From: Mycobacterium marseillense
Lineage (GTDB): Bacteria; Actinomycetota; Actinomycetes; Mycobacteriales; Mycobacteriaceae
Length of the DNA stretch: 64,000 nucleotides
NCBI RefSeq assembly: GCF_010731675.1
Contig: NZ_AP022584.1
Span: forward strand, 4,402,001-4,466,000
Reading direction: 5' to 3'
Part shown: in pieces, positions 9,139 through 17,080 of the stretch
Numbering within the stretch: position 1 is the first letter of the stretch
How the letters are laid out: every line of letters begins with the position of its first letter
Notes under the pieces: generated by a model
Told to the model about the DNA's origin: nothing
Database searches by the model: none
The model's input: only the letters and a program-made list of their open reading frames with translations
Position numbers and translations under genes: made by a program

Positions 9139-9588
9139 TCAGTCGGCGTCCGGCTCGTCGTCGAGGTAGCCCTCGGCGACGGCATGCTCGATGCTGTCGC
9201 TCAGTTTGGGACAGGACCGGGTGCGCGCGGTGTCACCGCCGGACTCCCGCACCTCGGTGAAGTGCGCGCAGCGCTGCCACGCCTCGTTATTCCATTGCAC
9301 CGCAGTGTGTCCCGGCCCGAGCCGGCGGACCGTGACGCGGACGTGGCAGAAACGGCAGTCCACCGGCAACAGACCCGAGTTGAGATAGCGCTCACGGTCG
9401 GCGCGGCTGGCTTCGGCCACAGCGGCCGCACGCTGCGGATCGTTGGCGAAATCCCTTGACTTCGACCAGGAGCCAGACCCACGGTTGCTGGCGGGCTTGT
9501 CCTCGTGGTCGTGGTGATCGCCGTGCAACTGCAACATCGACCGCGCAAGCCGATCGACGTCAGGTACCTCCGGCTGATCGTCGCCCAT
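9139..9588 (-). CDS. conserved hypothetical protein (Rv3527-like)
   Basis: A 149-residue soluble protein that resembles Rv3527. Positions 22-29 are His-rich (HGDHHDHE), and a CRFCHVRV motif at about 78-85 with Cys107 and Cys126 could bind metal or an iron-sulfur centre. No domain of known function is recognised. It ends the kshA transcript: its ATG follows the kshA stop by 5 bases. A role in supporting the Rieske oxygenase is possible but is only inference from position. Confidence 0.85.
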   Translation of the reverse strand: MGDDQPEVPDVDRLARSMLQLHGDHHDHEDKPASNRGSGSWSKSRDFANDPQRAAAVAEASRADRERYLNSGLLPVDCRFCHVRVTVRRLGPGHTAVQWNNEAWQRCAHFTEVRESGGDTARTRSCPKLSDSIEHAVAEGYLDDEPDAD

Positions 9589-9593
9589 GATTC

Positions 9594-10754
9594 CTAGTGT
9601 TGCTCCGCCGGAACGTCCTCGGAGTCCTTGGCCGCCTTGAGGTTCCCCTCGACCTCGGAATTCCAGTACTCGTTGGCACGGGTGGTGTCCACTTCGATCT
9701 CGAAACGTTCCACCATCTCCGGCTCGATGTCGGCGACGTCGACGTAGAACTGCTGATACCAGCGGCGCAGCTGGTAAACCGCCCCGTCCTCTTCGACGAG
9801 CAGCGGATTGTCGATGCGGGTCTTGTGCTTCCAGATCTCGACGTCCTGCAGGAAGCCCTTGCTGACACCCTCGGTGAACACCTTCGACAGCTTGTCGGTC
9901 ATCTTTTCGTCCATGCCCTTGGGCTTTTCGACGATGACACCCCACTGCAGCACGAACGAGTTCTGAGTCACCGGGTAGTGGCAGTTGATCAGGATCGACT
10001 CGGCCTTGTAACCGCCGTAGCTGTTGTGCAGCCAGTTGATCATGAACGACGGCCCGAAGTAGGACGCCTCGGAATCCAGGTGCGCCTCACCGTAAGACGT
10101 GCCGAGGTCGTTCACGTCGGGCCGGCCCACGTTGTGTAGGTACTGCGAGGCGATGTGCCCCTCGAAGACGTTCTTGAAGTACGTCGGCAACCCGAAATGG
10201 ATGTAGAAGAAATGCGCCATGTCGGTGACGTTGTCGATGATGTCGCGGCAGTTGGACCCCTCGATGAGGATGCGGTTCCACCGCCATTCCGTCCACTCGT
10301 CGCTGTGGGCCTCCGGGATGTCCGGAATCTGCACGGCGGGGTCCGGCGGGTTGTTCTCGTGGTCGTGCCAGACGAAGAGCAGGCCGCCCCGAACATCGGT
10401 CGACCACGACCGGGTGCGCGCCGTCTTGGGCGTGCGCTTGGCGTACGGCACCAGCTTGCAGCGGCCGTCGCCGCCCCAGCGCCAGTCGTGGAACGGGCAG
10501 GCGACCTCGTCACCCTTGATGGTGCCCTCCGACAGATCTCCGCCCATGTGCCGGCAATAGCCGTCGAGGACCTTGATGTCCCCGTGGGAGTCGGCGAAGA
10601 CCACCAGCTTGGTGCCGAAAGCCTCGATCGAATGCGGCTTACCGTCCCGGAAGTCCTTCGCGACGCCCAGGCAGTGCCAGCCGCGGGCGTACCTGGTCGG
10701 CAACGCGCCGGGATCGATTTCCCGGATGCCGACCGCCTTGGTGTCGGTACTCAC
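9594..10754 (-). CDS. kshA: 3-ketosteroid 9alpha-hydroxylase, oxygenase component
   Basis: A 386-residue Rieske non-heme iron oxygenase that hydroxylates C9 of 3-ketosteroids; with KstD this breaks ring B. The Rieske [2Fe-2S] ligands are Cys67/His69 (DGYCRHMGG) and Cys86/His89 (ACPFHDW). The mononuclear iron region is DNVTDMAHFFYIHFG, near residues 173-187. Length is identical to the M. tuberculosis enzyme. The GTG start at 10754 gives the conserved MSTDTKAVGIREI. The reductase partner KshB is not in this window. Confidence 0.97.
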   Translation of the reverse strand: MSTDTKAVGIREIDPGALPTRYARGWHCLGVAKDFRDGKPHSIEAFGTKLVVFADSHGDIKVLDGYCRHMGGDLSEGTIKGDEVACPFHDWRWGGDGRCKLVPYAKRTPKTARTRSWSTDVRGGLLFVWHDHENNPPDPAVQIPDIPEAHSDEWTEWRWNRILIEGSNCRDIIDNVTDMAHFFYIHFGLPTYFKNVFEGHIASQYLHNVGRPDVNDLGTSYGEAHLDSEASYFGPSFMINWLHNSYGGYKAESILINCHYPVTQNSFVLQWGVIVEKPKGMDEKMTDKLSKVFTEGVSKGFLQDVEIWKHKTRIDNPLLVEEDGAVYQLRRWYQQFYVDVADIEPEMVERFEIEVDTTRANEYWNSEVEGNLKAAKDSEDVPAEQH

Positions 10755-10783
10755 CTGTCACCTCCAACTCATAGCCCTCTAAC

Positions 10784-10797
10784 TAGAACACGTTACA
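10784..10797. promoter_or_regulatory. KstR operator between kshA and the carbonic-anhydrase-like gene
   Basis: TAGAACACGTTACA is a KstR box with one changed outer base. It lies 29 bases upstream of the kshA GTG and 71 bases upstream of the divergent gene, so it may serve both. Confidence 0.82.
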
Positions 10798-10834
10798 GTT
10801 TTGCGGTGGGGGCGCGCAACGAAGGCGAGCCTGG

Positions 10835-10862
10835 CTGGGATATATGCGTGCTGGGGTATATG
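10835..10862 (+). repeat. direct repeat CTGGGrTATATG in a promoter region
   Basis: CTGGGATATATG (10835-10846) and CTGGGGTATATG (10851-10862) are near-identical 12-base copies 16 bases apart, ending 6 bases before the ATG of the carbonic-anhydrase-like gene. Each contains a TATATG that could serve as part of a -10 element. Role unknown. Confidence 0.5.
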
Positions 10863-10868
10863 TAGACG

Positions 10869-11393
10869 ATGCCGCTGTTTGCATTCGAGGGCCGCGCGCC
10901 GCGGGTCGATCCCACCGCTTTCGTGGCCCCGACGGCCACCTTGATCGGTGACGTCGTCGTGGAGGCCGGGGCATCTATCTGGTTCAACGCCGTCCTGCGT
11001 GGCGACTACGGGCCCATCGTGGTCCGGGAGGGCGCCAATGTGCAGGACGGGTCGGTGCTGCACGCCCCTCCCGGCATCCCGGTGGACATCGGTCCCGGCG
11101 CGACGGTGGCGCATCTGTGCGTCATCCACGGGGTGCACGTGGGGCCCGAGGCGCTGATCGCCAACCATGCCACCGTGTTGGACGGCGCGGTCGTCGGCGC
11201 GCGCAGCCTGGTCGCCGCGCACTCACTGGTCACCGCCGGCACGCAGATCCCGGCCGGGATGCTGGCGGTCGGCGCCCCGGCCCAGATCAGGGGCCCGGTC
11301 GCCGGAACCGGCGCCGAGATGTGGGTGAAGGTGAATCCGCAGGCCTATCGCGACCTCGCCCAGCGGCATCTGGCCGGGCTGGAACCGATCTAG
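10869..11393 (+). CDS. gamma-carbonic-anhydrase-like left-handed beta-helix protein (Rv3525c-like)
   Basis: A 174-residue hexapeptide-repeat protein of the gamma-CA/PaaY family. Repeats run through residues 12-150 (for example PTATLIGDVVVEAGASIWFNAVLRGD). Histidines in VLHAPP, VAHLCVIHG and IANHATVL occupy the positions of the trimer's metal site. It may be a carbonic anhydrase, or a thioesterase-like PaaY relative acting on acyl-CoA; sequence alone does not decide. Its TAG stop interlocks with the stop of the convergent gene inside one CTAG (11390-11393). Confidence 0.9.
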   Translation: MPLFAFEGRAPRVDPTAFVAPTATLIGDVVVEAGASIWFNAVLRGDYGPIVVREGANVQDGSVLHAPPGIPVDIGPGATVAHLCVIHGVHVGPEALIANHATVLDGAVVGARSLVAAHSLVTAGTQIPAGMLAVGAPAQIRGPVAGTGAEMWVKVNPQAYRDLAQRHLAGLEPI

Positions 11394-11797
11394 ACCTTGC
11401 GCGTGTTGGCCGCCGCGCGGTCCATCTCCCAATAGGCGCGCAGGGCCACCAGCTTGCCCTCGTCGTTGGCCTTGTAGGTGAACACGCCCTCGGCGGTCGT
11501 CTGGTAGTCGCCCGTCGTGATGAGGATGTGCCCGACGTTGGCTTCCTCGTTGCCGCATTGATAGGTGTCGCGGAAGACGAACTCGATCTTCGCGGTCGGG
11601 GCGATCGCCTTGTCCCAGAACGCCGAAATCGCATCACGGCCCCGATGCCCCTTGCCCTCGGGGTCGAACGCGGAGGGGCCGATCGGGTCCTCGACGATCG
11701 CGTCGTCGGCGAACACCGCCAGCCAGGCGTCCTTGTCCCGGGCCGCCACCGCCTCGCGGGAGCGGCGGCCGGCCTCGTGCGCGGGATGCTCAGTCAT
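11390..11797 (-). CDS. SnoaL/ketosteroid-isomerase-like NTF2-fold protein in the ltp operon
   Basis: A 135-residue NTF2-fold protein. Motifs DDAIVEDPIG (31-40), PEGKGHRGRDAISAFWD and GVFTYKAND are shared with the Rv0760c-like protein at 61909-62346, making the two paralogues. The fold suits steroid or acyl-CoA binding and some members isomerise 3-keto-Delta5 steroids; which activity, if any, is unproved. The ATG at 11797 lies 8 bases after the ltp3 stop, placing it last in the ltp4-ltp3 run. M. tuberculosis has a different gene (Rv3524) in this position. Confidence 0.85.
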   Translation of the reverse strand: MTEHPAHEAGRRSREAVAARDKDAWLAVFADDAIVEDPIGPSAFDPEGKGHRGRDAISAFWDKAIAPTAKIEFVFRDTYQCGNEEANVGHILITTGDYQTTAEGVFTYKANDEGKLVALRAYWEMDRAAANTRKV

Positions 11798-11805
11798 CGG
11801 CGCGC

Positions 11806-13005
11806 TTACGCGTCGACTTTTTGGGCCGCCGGTTTGTCGGCGCCGACCACCCACATGGAGTAGTACTGCGAGCCGCCGCCGTAGGCGTGTCCCAACGCCT
11901 TTCGCGCGTTGGGCACTTGGTGGTCGCCGCCCTTGCCCATGACCTGGATCGCCGCTTCGGCGAAGCGGATCAGGCCCGAGGCGCCGATCGGGTTCGACGA
12001 CAGCACGCCGCCCGACGGGTTCACCGGCAGCCGGCCGCCGATCTTGGTCTCGCCCGCCTCGGTGAGCTTCCAGCCTTCGCCCTCGGGCGCAAACCCGAGG
12101 TTTTCCAACCACATCGGTTCGAACCAGGAGAACGGGACGTAGATCTCCGCGGCGTCGATCTCGTCGATGGGGCTCGTGATGCCGGCGGCCTTCCACAGCG
12201 CGGCGGCCGCGTCGCGGCCGGCCTGCGGGCTGACCTGGTCGCGCCCGGAGAACTGCAGCGGTTCGGTGCGCAGCGCCGTGGCATGAATCCAGGCCACCGG
12301 ATTGCCTTGCGCCAGGCGCGCTTCGGCGGCCTCTTCGTTGCCGATCACCACCGCCGCCGCGCCATCGGAGGACGGGCAGGTCTCGTCGTAGCGGATCGGG
12401 TCCCACAGCATCGGGGACGACATCACCTTCTCCACGGTGATGTCGGGCTGGTGCAGATGCGCTAGCGGGTTGCGGGCGCCGTTGAGCCGGTCTTTGACCG
12501 CGACGATGGCGCCGATGTTCGTCGGCGCCCCGGACCGGCGGATGTAGGAGCGCACGTGCGGGGCGAAGTAGCCACCCGCGCCGGCGCCCACCGGCTTGAT
12601 GAAGGGGATCGGAATCGACAACGCCCACATCGCGTTTGATTCCGACTGCTTCTCCCAGGCCATCGCCAGGACGCGCCGGTACTTGCCCGACTGCACCAGA
12701 CTGGCGGCCACCACGCCGGTGGAGCCGCCGACCGAGCCCGCGGTGTGCACCCGGATCAGCGGCTTGCCGGTGGCGCCCATGGCGTCGGCCATGAACAGCT
12801 CGGGCATCATGACGCCCTCGAAGAAGTCCGGGGCCTTGCCGACCACGACGGCGTCGATGTCGTCGAAGGTGCAACCCGAGTCGGCCAGCGCCCGATCGAT
12901 CGCCTCGCGCACCAGGCCGTTCATCGAAACGTCCTGGCGCTTGGCGACGTACTTCGTCTGTCCGGTACCTAGTACCGCGGCGATGTTCGGCCCTGCACCG
13001 GCCAT
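11806..13005 (-). CDS. ltp3: SCP2-type thiolase/aldolase-like protein
   Basis: A 399-residue thiolase-superfamily (lipid-transfer-protein type) enzyme. VHTAGSVGGSTGV near residues 87-99 occupies the nucleophile-loop region, but I see no typical thiolase Cys there; the C-terminal GHAYGGGSQYYSMWVV is the glycine-rich oxyanion segment. Ltp-type proteins paired with DUF35 partners act as retro-aldolases in sterol side-chain removal, and Ltp3/Ltp4 are linked in related actinobacteria to C24-branched sterols. The ATG overlaps the ltp4 stop by one base (TGATG). Confidence 0.92.
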   Translation of the reverse strand: MAGAGPNIAAVLGTGQTKYVAKRQDVSMNGLVREAIDRALADSGCTFDDIDAVVVGKAPDFFEGVMMPELFMADAMGATGKPLIRVHTAGSVGGSTGVVAASLVQSGKYRRVLAMAWEKQSESNAMWALSIPIPFIKPVGAGAGGYFAPHVRSYIRRSGAPTNIGAIVAVKDRLNGARNPLAHLHQPDITVEKVMSSPMLWDPIRYDETCPSSDGAAAVVIGNEEAAEARLAQGNPVAWIHATALRTEPLQFSGRDQVSPQAGRDAAAALWKAAGITSPIDEIDAAEIYVPFSWFEPMWLENLGFAPEGEGWKLTEAGETKIGGRLPVNPSGGVLSSNPIGASGLIRFAEAAIQVMGKGGDHQVPNARKALGHAYGGGSQYYSMWVVGADKPAAQKVDA

Positions 13006-14069
13006 CAGTTCTTTCCTTCCATGACCGCGACCAGGTTCTGTTGTAACGCAGGCCCGCTGGTGGCGTGCGCCAGTACCCGGTCAGCCGAACCATTCCAGAT
13101 GTGTTGTGCTGCAAAGCCGATACGCTCGAGGCCGGCGACGAACATGGGGTTGGCCGCCAGTGCGCCACCAGACGGGTTGACCTTGGTCGGTCCCGGTATC
13201 CGGATGGCTTCCTCGAGGATCAAATGCTGGTGGGTGAAGGGCGCGCAGATCTCGGCCACGTCCAGGTTGTCGGTCCTGCCGCCGGTGGCGACGTGGGCCG
13301 CGGCCTTGGTCGACGGGGACTCGGTGAGGTCGCGCGCGCCCAGCGACGGGGTTTCGATGCGGTGCTCGATTCCCGTGATCCAGGCGGGGTTTTCGCGCAG
13401 CTCGCGTGCCCGGTCGCCGGCCGCGAGCACGATCGCCGCCGCACCGTCGGTGATGGGCGCGATGTCGTGGCGCCGCAGCGGGTCGGCGTAGAACGGCCGT
13501 TCGAGCAGTTCAGCCACGCTGATCGACCCCTCGACCTTGTCCACCCGGCGCGCGTTCGCAAAGGAGTCGAAGGCCACGCGCGCCATCTGCTCCTCGGTCC
13601 ACTTTCCGGTATCGAGACCGATGCGGGCCTGCAGCCCGGCCATCGAGATCGAATCGGCCCACAACGGCGCGACGGTGTAGGGGTCGGTCTGCCGCGTCAG
13701 GATCTGGCGCAGGATCCCGGCCGAGGACTTGCCGAAGCCGTACACCAGTGCGGTGTCGACCTCACCGGTCAACAGCTTGATGTAGGCCTCGTAGAGGGCC
13801 CAGGCCGCGTCCATCTCGACGTGCGATTCGTTGATCGGCGGAACGGCGCCGATGGAGTCGATCGCCGAGATGAACGAAAAAGCCCGTCCGGCAAGGTAAT
13901 CGGATGATCCGGAACACCAGAAGCCGATGTCGGTCCGCTCGATGCCGAGCTCCTCGTAGAGCTGGGCGAAGCACGGTATCAACATCTCGACGCCGTTGGT
14001 GGTGCCGTCGGTGCGGCGGACGTGTGGTGCGTGGGCGAAGCCGACGACCGCAACGTTGCGAGCGCTCAT
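13005..14069 (-). CDS. ltp4: SCP2-type thiolase/aldolase-like protein
   Basis: A 354-residue thiolase-fold protein with the same length as M. tuberculosis Ltp4. Family features include the GDRAREL segment, the KVNPSGGALAANPMFVAG region near residues 298-315, and the C-terminal GPALQQNLVAVMEG. It lacks the usual paired thiolase cysteines, in line with an aldolase or lyase role rather than thiolysis (inference). It follows the DUF35 gene by 15 bases and is coupled to ltp3. The three are probably one complex transcribed from the KstR-controlled promoter at about 15.1 kb. Confidence 0.92.
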   Translation of the reverse strand: MSARNVAVVGFAHAPHVRRTDGTTNGVEMLIPCFAQLYEELGIERTDIGFWCSGSSDYLAGRAFSFISAIDSIGAVPPINESHVEMDAAWALYEAYIKLLTGEVDTALVYGFGKSSAGILRQILTRQTDPYTVAPLWADSISMAGLQARIGLDTGKWTEEQMARVAFDSFANARRVDKVEGSISVAELLERPFYADPLRRHDIAPITDGAAAIVLAAGDRARELRENPAWITGIEHRIETPSLGARDLTESPSTKAAAHVATGGRTDNLDVAEICAPFTHQHLILEEAIRIPGPTKVNPSGGALAANPMFVAGLERIGFAAQHIWNGSADRVLAHATSGPALQQNLVAVMEGKN

Positions 14070-14084
14070 ATGTAGGTAAGCCCT

Positions 14085-15077
14085 TTACAGGTGGTGCTTG
14101 TAGGTGTCGTAGTCGGCGTCGGGTTCGCCGGTCGGCCGGAAGTACTCGATGTTGTCGATGCCAAAACCCCACTCCTCGCGGGCTTTCCACACCGCTTCGA
14201 CGCGCATGCCCATCCGGACCTCGTGCGCGTCGATGTCGGCGACGAGATGCAGGAACGGGATGTCGGCGCCATCGAGCAGCACATAGGCGGCCACGTAGGG
14301 CGGCTTGATGCGCTGGCCCTGGAACGGGATGTTGATGATCGCGAACGTCGTCACGGTGCCTTTGTCCGGCAGCTCGACGAAGTCGGTGGTCGGCTGACCG
14401 GTGGCCGGGTCCGCGCCGTGCGGCGGGAAGTAGACCTTGCCGTTCTCGCCCGTCTTCGCGCCCAGCAGCTTGCCCTCGGCGATGGCACGCAAGTAGGCAC
14501 TCTCCTCGTGCGAGGCGCTGTGCTGGATGGTCAGCGAGACCGGCGTGACGATCATGGTCACCGGGTCTTTGTCACCGCCCGACTCCGCGACCTCCTCGGC
14601 TTCCTCCCCGAGCGCGAAATACGCGATGTCGGTGATGGCGCCCATCGGCTCGTCGACCCAGTGCACGTGCACCCGGGTGCCGGACTTGATGGCGGAAGGA
14701 TCGCCGGCATCAACGGCATGGATCAGCGGGGTGTCGGCGCCGTCGAGCTTGATCAGCGCCCAGGCGAACGGCCGGTCGAGCGGCTGGCCCTCCATTGGTT
14801 CGGGCTGCCAGGCCCACGACACGACGGTGCCGACACTGGACACCGGTACCATCTCGCCCAGCGGCTCGTAGGTGACCGGGTCATATTCCGCCGGCGGCAC
14901 ATGCACCCGGCCATCGGACCCGCGCACCCCCAGGACGTGGCGGTCACGCAGTGCGGTGAAGAACTTGCTCAGCGTGGGGCCGACCGAACGGGTGTAGTCG
15001 AAGGACAACGTCAGTGGCGCGGCGAGCGGTGGCTCAGGGTGATCCATCAGGGGCGGGCTACTCGAGCTGGCTGTCAC
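14085..15077 (-). CDS. duplicated DUF35 OB-fold protein, ChsH2-like partner of Ltp3/Ltp4 (Rv3521-like)
   Basis: About 330 residues with two similar halves (roughly 40-160 and 185-320). Each has the DUF35 pattern of an N-terminal helical/zinc-ribbon-like piece and an OB-fold ending in a short acidic tail. Family members bind acyl-CoA and form the non-catalytic half of Ltp aldolases. GTG at 15077 is chosen because it lies 9 bases after the KstR box, as in two other genes here; an ATG at 15047 (MDHPEPPLA) is the alternative and would give 320 residues. Confidence 0.85.
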   Translation of the reverse strand: MTASSSSPPLMDHPEPPLAAPLTLSFDYTRSVGPTLSKFFTALRDRHVLGVRGSDGRVHVPPAEYDPVTYEPLGEMVPVSSVGTVVSWAWQPEPMEGQPLDRPFAWALIKLDGADTPLIHAVDAGDPSAIKSGTRVHVHWVDEPMGAITDIAYFALGEEAEEVAESGGDKDPVTMIVTPVSLTIQHSASHEESAYLRAIAEGKLLGAKTGENGKVYFPPHGADPATGQPTTDFVELPDKGTVTTFAIINIPFQGQRIKPPYVAAYVLLDGADIPFLHLVADIDAHEVRMGMRVEAVWKAREEWGFGIDNIEYFRPTGEPDADYDTYKHHL

Positions 15078-15086
15078 GCCATCGAG

Positions 15087-15100
15087 TAGAACAGGTTCTA
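15087..15100. promoter_or_regulatory. KstR operator between the DUF35-ltp4-ltp3 run and the LLM oxidoreductase
   Basis: TAGAACAGGTTCTA is a full KstR palindrome. It is 9 bases from the minus-strand GTG (15077) and 43 bases from the plus-strand ATG (15144), so it may repress both operons. Confidence 0.87.
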
Positions 15101-15143
15101 AGAACGGATTCAACACCGGGTAGGCGACGGAAGGGTGACGACG

Positions 15144-16175
15144 ATGAAGCTGGGACTGCAGCTCGGATATTGGGGCGCTCAGCCGCCGCAGAACCACGGT
15201 GAGCTGGTCGCCGCGGCCGAGGAGGCCGGATACGACGCCGTCTTCACCGCCGAGGCGTGGGGCTCCGACGCCTACACGCCGCTGGCCTGGTTGGGTTCGT
15301 CGACGTCTCGCGTGCGGCTGGGCACCTCGGTGGTGCAGCTGTCCGCCCGCACCCCGACCGCCTGCGCAATGGCGGCGCTGACGCTCGACCACCTGTCCGG
15401 CGGCCGGCACGTGCTCGGCCTCGGCGTCTCCGGCCCGCAGGTGGTCGAGGGCTGGTATGGCCAGTCGTTCCCCAAGCCGCTGGCGCGCACCCGGGAATAC
15501 ATCGACATCATCCGGCAGGTCTGGGCGCGCGAGGCGCCGGTGACCAGTGACGGTCCGCACTACCCGCTGCCTTTGACGGGCGAGCGCGCAACGGGTCTGG
15601 GCAAGCCGCTCAAGCCGATCACCCATCCGCTGCGCGCCGACATCCCGATCATGCTGGGTGCCGAGGGGCCGAAGAACGTCGCGCTGGCCGCCGAGATCTG
15701 TGACGGCTGGCTGCCGATCTTCTACACGCCGCGCATGGCCGACACCTACAACGAGTGGCTGGACGAGGGGTTCGCCCGGCCGGGCGCGCGCCGCAGCCGC
15801 GAGGACTTCGAGATCTGCGCGACGGCCAACATCGTCATCACCGAGGACCGCAGCGCCGCGTTCGCGGCCATGAAGCCCTACATCGCGCTCTACATGGGCG
15901 GGATGGGCGCCGAGGACACCAACTTCCACGCCGACGTCTACCGCCGGATGGGCTACTCCGAGGTGGTCGACGACGTGACGAAGCTGTTCCGCAGCAACCA
16001 GAAGGACAAGGCGGCGGAGATCATCCCGGACGAGGTGATCGACGACGCCGCGATCGTCGGCGACGTGTACTACGTGCGTAAGCAGATCAAGGCTTGGGAG
16101 GCCGCCGGCGTGACCATGATGGTGGTGTCCGGGCGCAGTACAGAGCAGGTCCGCGAGCTGGCGAGCCTGATCTGA
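15144..16175 (+). CDS. LLM-class F420-dependent oxidoreductase (Rv3520c-like)
   Basis: A 343-residue luciferase-like TIM-barrel protein. The N-terminal MKLGLQLGYWG strand, LGTSVVQLSARTP, GLGVSGPQVVEGWYG and DIPIMLGAEGPKN are typical of F420-dependent LLM enzymes. A redox step on a sterol intermediate is likely from context, but the substrate is unknown. GGAAGGG ends 8 bases before the ATG at 15144; a GTG at 15135 would add three residues but would overlap that ribosome site. Confidence 0.92.
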   Translation: MKLGLQLGYWGAQPPQNHGELVAAAEEAGYDAVFTAEAWGSDAYTPLAWLGSSTSRVRLGTSVVQLSARTPTACAMAALTLDHLSGGRHVLGLGVSGPQVVEGWYGQSFPKPLARTREYIDIIRQVWAREAPVTSDGPHYPLPLTGERATGLGKPLKPITHPLRADIPIMLGAEGPKNVALAAEICDGWLPIFYTPRMADTYNEWLDEGFARPGARRSREDFEICATANIVITEDRSAAFAAMKPYIALYMGGMGAEDTNFHADVYRRMGYSEVVDDVTKLFRSNQKDKAAEIIPDEVIDDAAIVGDVYYVRKQIKAWEAAGVTMMVVSGRSTEQVRELASLI

Positions 16176-16193
16176 CCCTCGCCCATCATCAAC

Positions 16194-16239
16194 TAGAACA
16201 CGTTCTACTTTTCTTGCCAGCGGCCGAGAACGCGTTCTA
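16194..16239. promoter_or_regulatory. tandem KstR-type boxes between convergent genes
   Basis: Bases 16194-16207 are TAGAACACGTTCTA (perfect). Bases 16226-16239 are GAGAACGCGTTCTA (12-bp perfect core palindrome). Centres are 32 bases apart, about three helix turns. They sit 18-64 bases beyond the LLM oxidoreductase stop and 77-122 bases beyond the end of the oppositely oriented gene, so no recognised promoter is served. An ATG at 16250 opens a frame that runs antisense through the next gene. Confidence 0.75.
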
Positions 16240-16315
16240 GATTGTCCGGATGGCACGCCCGACGACGATGCAGAGCGGTGCGCACGAGCCGGGCAGTCGG
16301 CACCGGCCCGACCGG

Positions 16316-17038
16316 TCAGCCCAGCGGGTGGGCGTCGCCGAATGTCATCTCGACGTGGCCGACGGATCCGGAGATCATCGCCTTCTTCGGCAGGCCCAGC
16401 GACGCCAGCTCCTTGGCGTAGGCGTGATCGCCCAGTCGCAACGTGGCGCCGCCGAGCTGACCGCGCAGCCCGCGCACCCGCATCTCCCAGGGCACCTCCC
16501 GGGTGGTGCCGTCGGCGTAGGTGTAGGTCTTGAGGACCTGCGGCCGCGAGGTGAACAGCGACGGCACCGGCAATCCGCGGGCGAAGTCGATGCCCGCGAT
16601 GTGCGCGCCGTCGGCGCTGACGTCGAATCCGAACCGGCCCTGCTCGCGAACGGTGAAGTCGGCCATGATCTTCGGGAACCCCCAGATGGAGCGTCCCGCT
16701 TCCAGGGTGAAGCTCTGGTCGACCGGCAGGTGGTGGATGAACGCGGCCGCGTCGCCCAGCGCCCGCCAGCCCCGCGCCGTCGAGCCGGGGGGATTGACCA
16801 TCACGCAGGTGCCGAATTCGTGGTAGGACCCCAGGTCGCCGTCGATGTAGCGGGCCAGCATCAGGTTGACCACCGCCCGGCCCGGGCGGTGCTGGCAGAC
16901 CCGCAGGCCGCTGTAGTCGATAAGGCGTTGCGCCGCTTGAGCATCCACCGAAAACATCGCGGTGTGCACGTCCGCTTTTCGTATCCGCACCGGCATGGTG
17001 AGGACTGTCCCCGCAACGATGTGTTGTGACTCAGCCAT
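16316..17038 (-). CDS. acetoacetate-decarboxylase-family protein (Rv3519-like)
   Basis: A 240-residue protein of the acetoacetate decarboxylase superfamily. Family segments include TCVMVNPPG, IHHLPVDQSFTLEAGRSIWGFPKIMADF around residues 103-130, and a C-terminal GHVEMTFG. SIWGFPK is at the position where decarboxylases carry the Schiff-base lysine, but many relatives do other chemistry. The start at 17038 (MAESQHIVAG) faces the cyp142 start across only 42 bases, so the two promoters overlap. Confidence 0.85.
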   Translation of the reverse strand: MAESQHIVAGTVLTMPVRIRKADVHTAMFSVDAQAAQRLIDYSGLRVCQHRPGRAVVNLMLARYIDGDLGSYHEFGTCVMVNPPGSTARGWRALGDAAAFIHHLPVDQSFTLEAGRSIWGFPKIMADFTVREQGRFGFDVSADGAHIAGIDFARGLPVPSLFTSRPQVLKTYTYADGTTREVPWEMRVRGLRGQLGGATLRLGDHAYAKELASLGLPKKAMISGSVGHVEMTFGDAHPLG

Positions 17039-17047
17039 GCCGGTTAC

Positions 17048-17061
17048 TGTAATCCGTTCGT
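17048..17061. promoter_or_regulatory. degenerate KstR-like site upstream of cyp142
   Basis: TGTAATCCGTTCGT keeps the outer T, the TAA/GTT core and the spacing of TGTAACACGTTCTA but differs at several positions. It occupies the 42-base gap between Rv3519-like and cyp142. Weak match; listed because no better site exists in this promoter. Confidence 0.35.
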
Positions 17062-17080
17062 CAACACTTGGAGGCTGTAG

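Noticed and set aside
12960..12980. GGTACCTAGTACC-like palindrome near the ltp3 start as an operator
   Set aside because: It lies inside codons 9-14 of ltp3 and is explained by the conserved LGTG protein sequence.
16250..17029. Open frame of 259 codons on the plus strand just after the tandem KstR boxes
   Set aside because: It runs antisense through the well-supported acetoacetate-decarboxylase-family gene, its product is Arg/Gly-rich like other shadow frames, and no family motif is visible. Kept only as a question in the findings.
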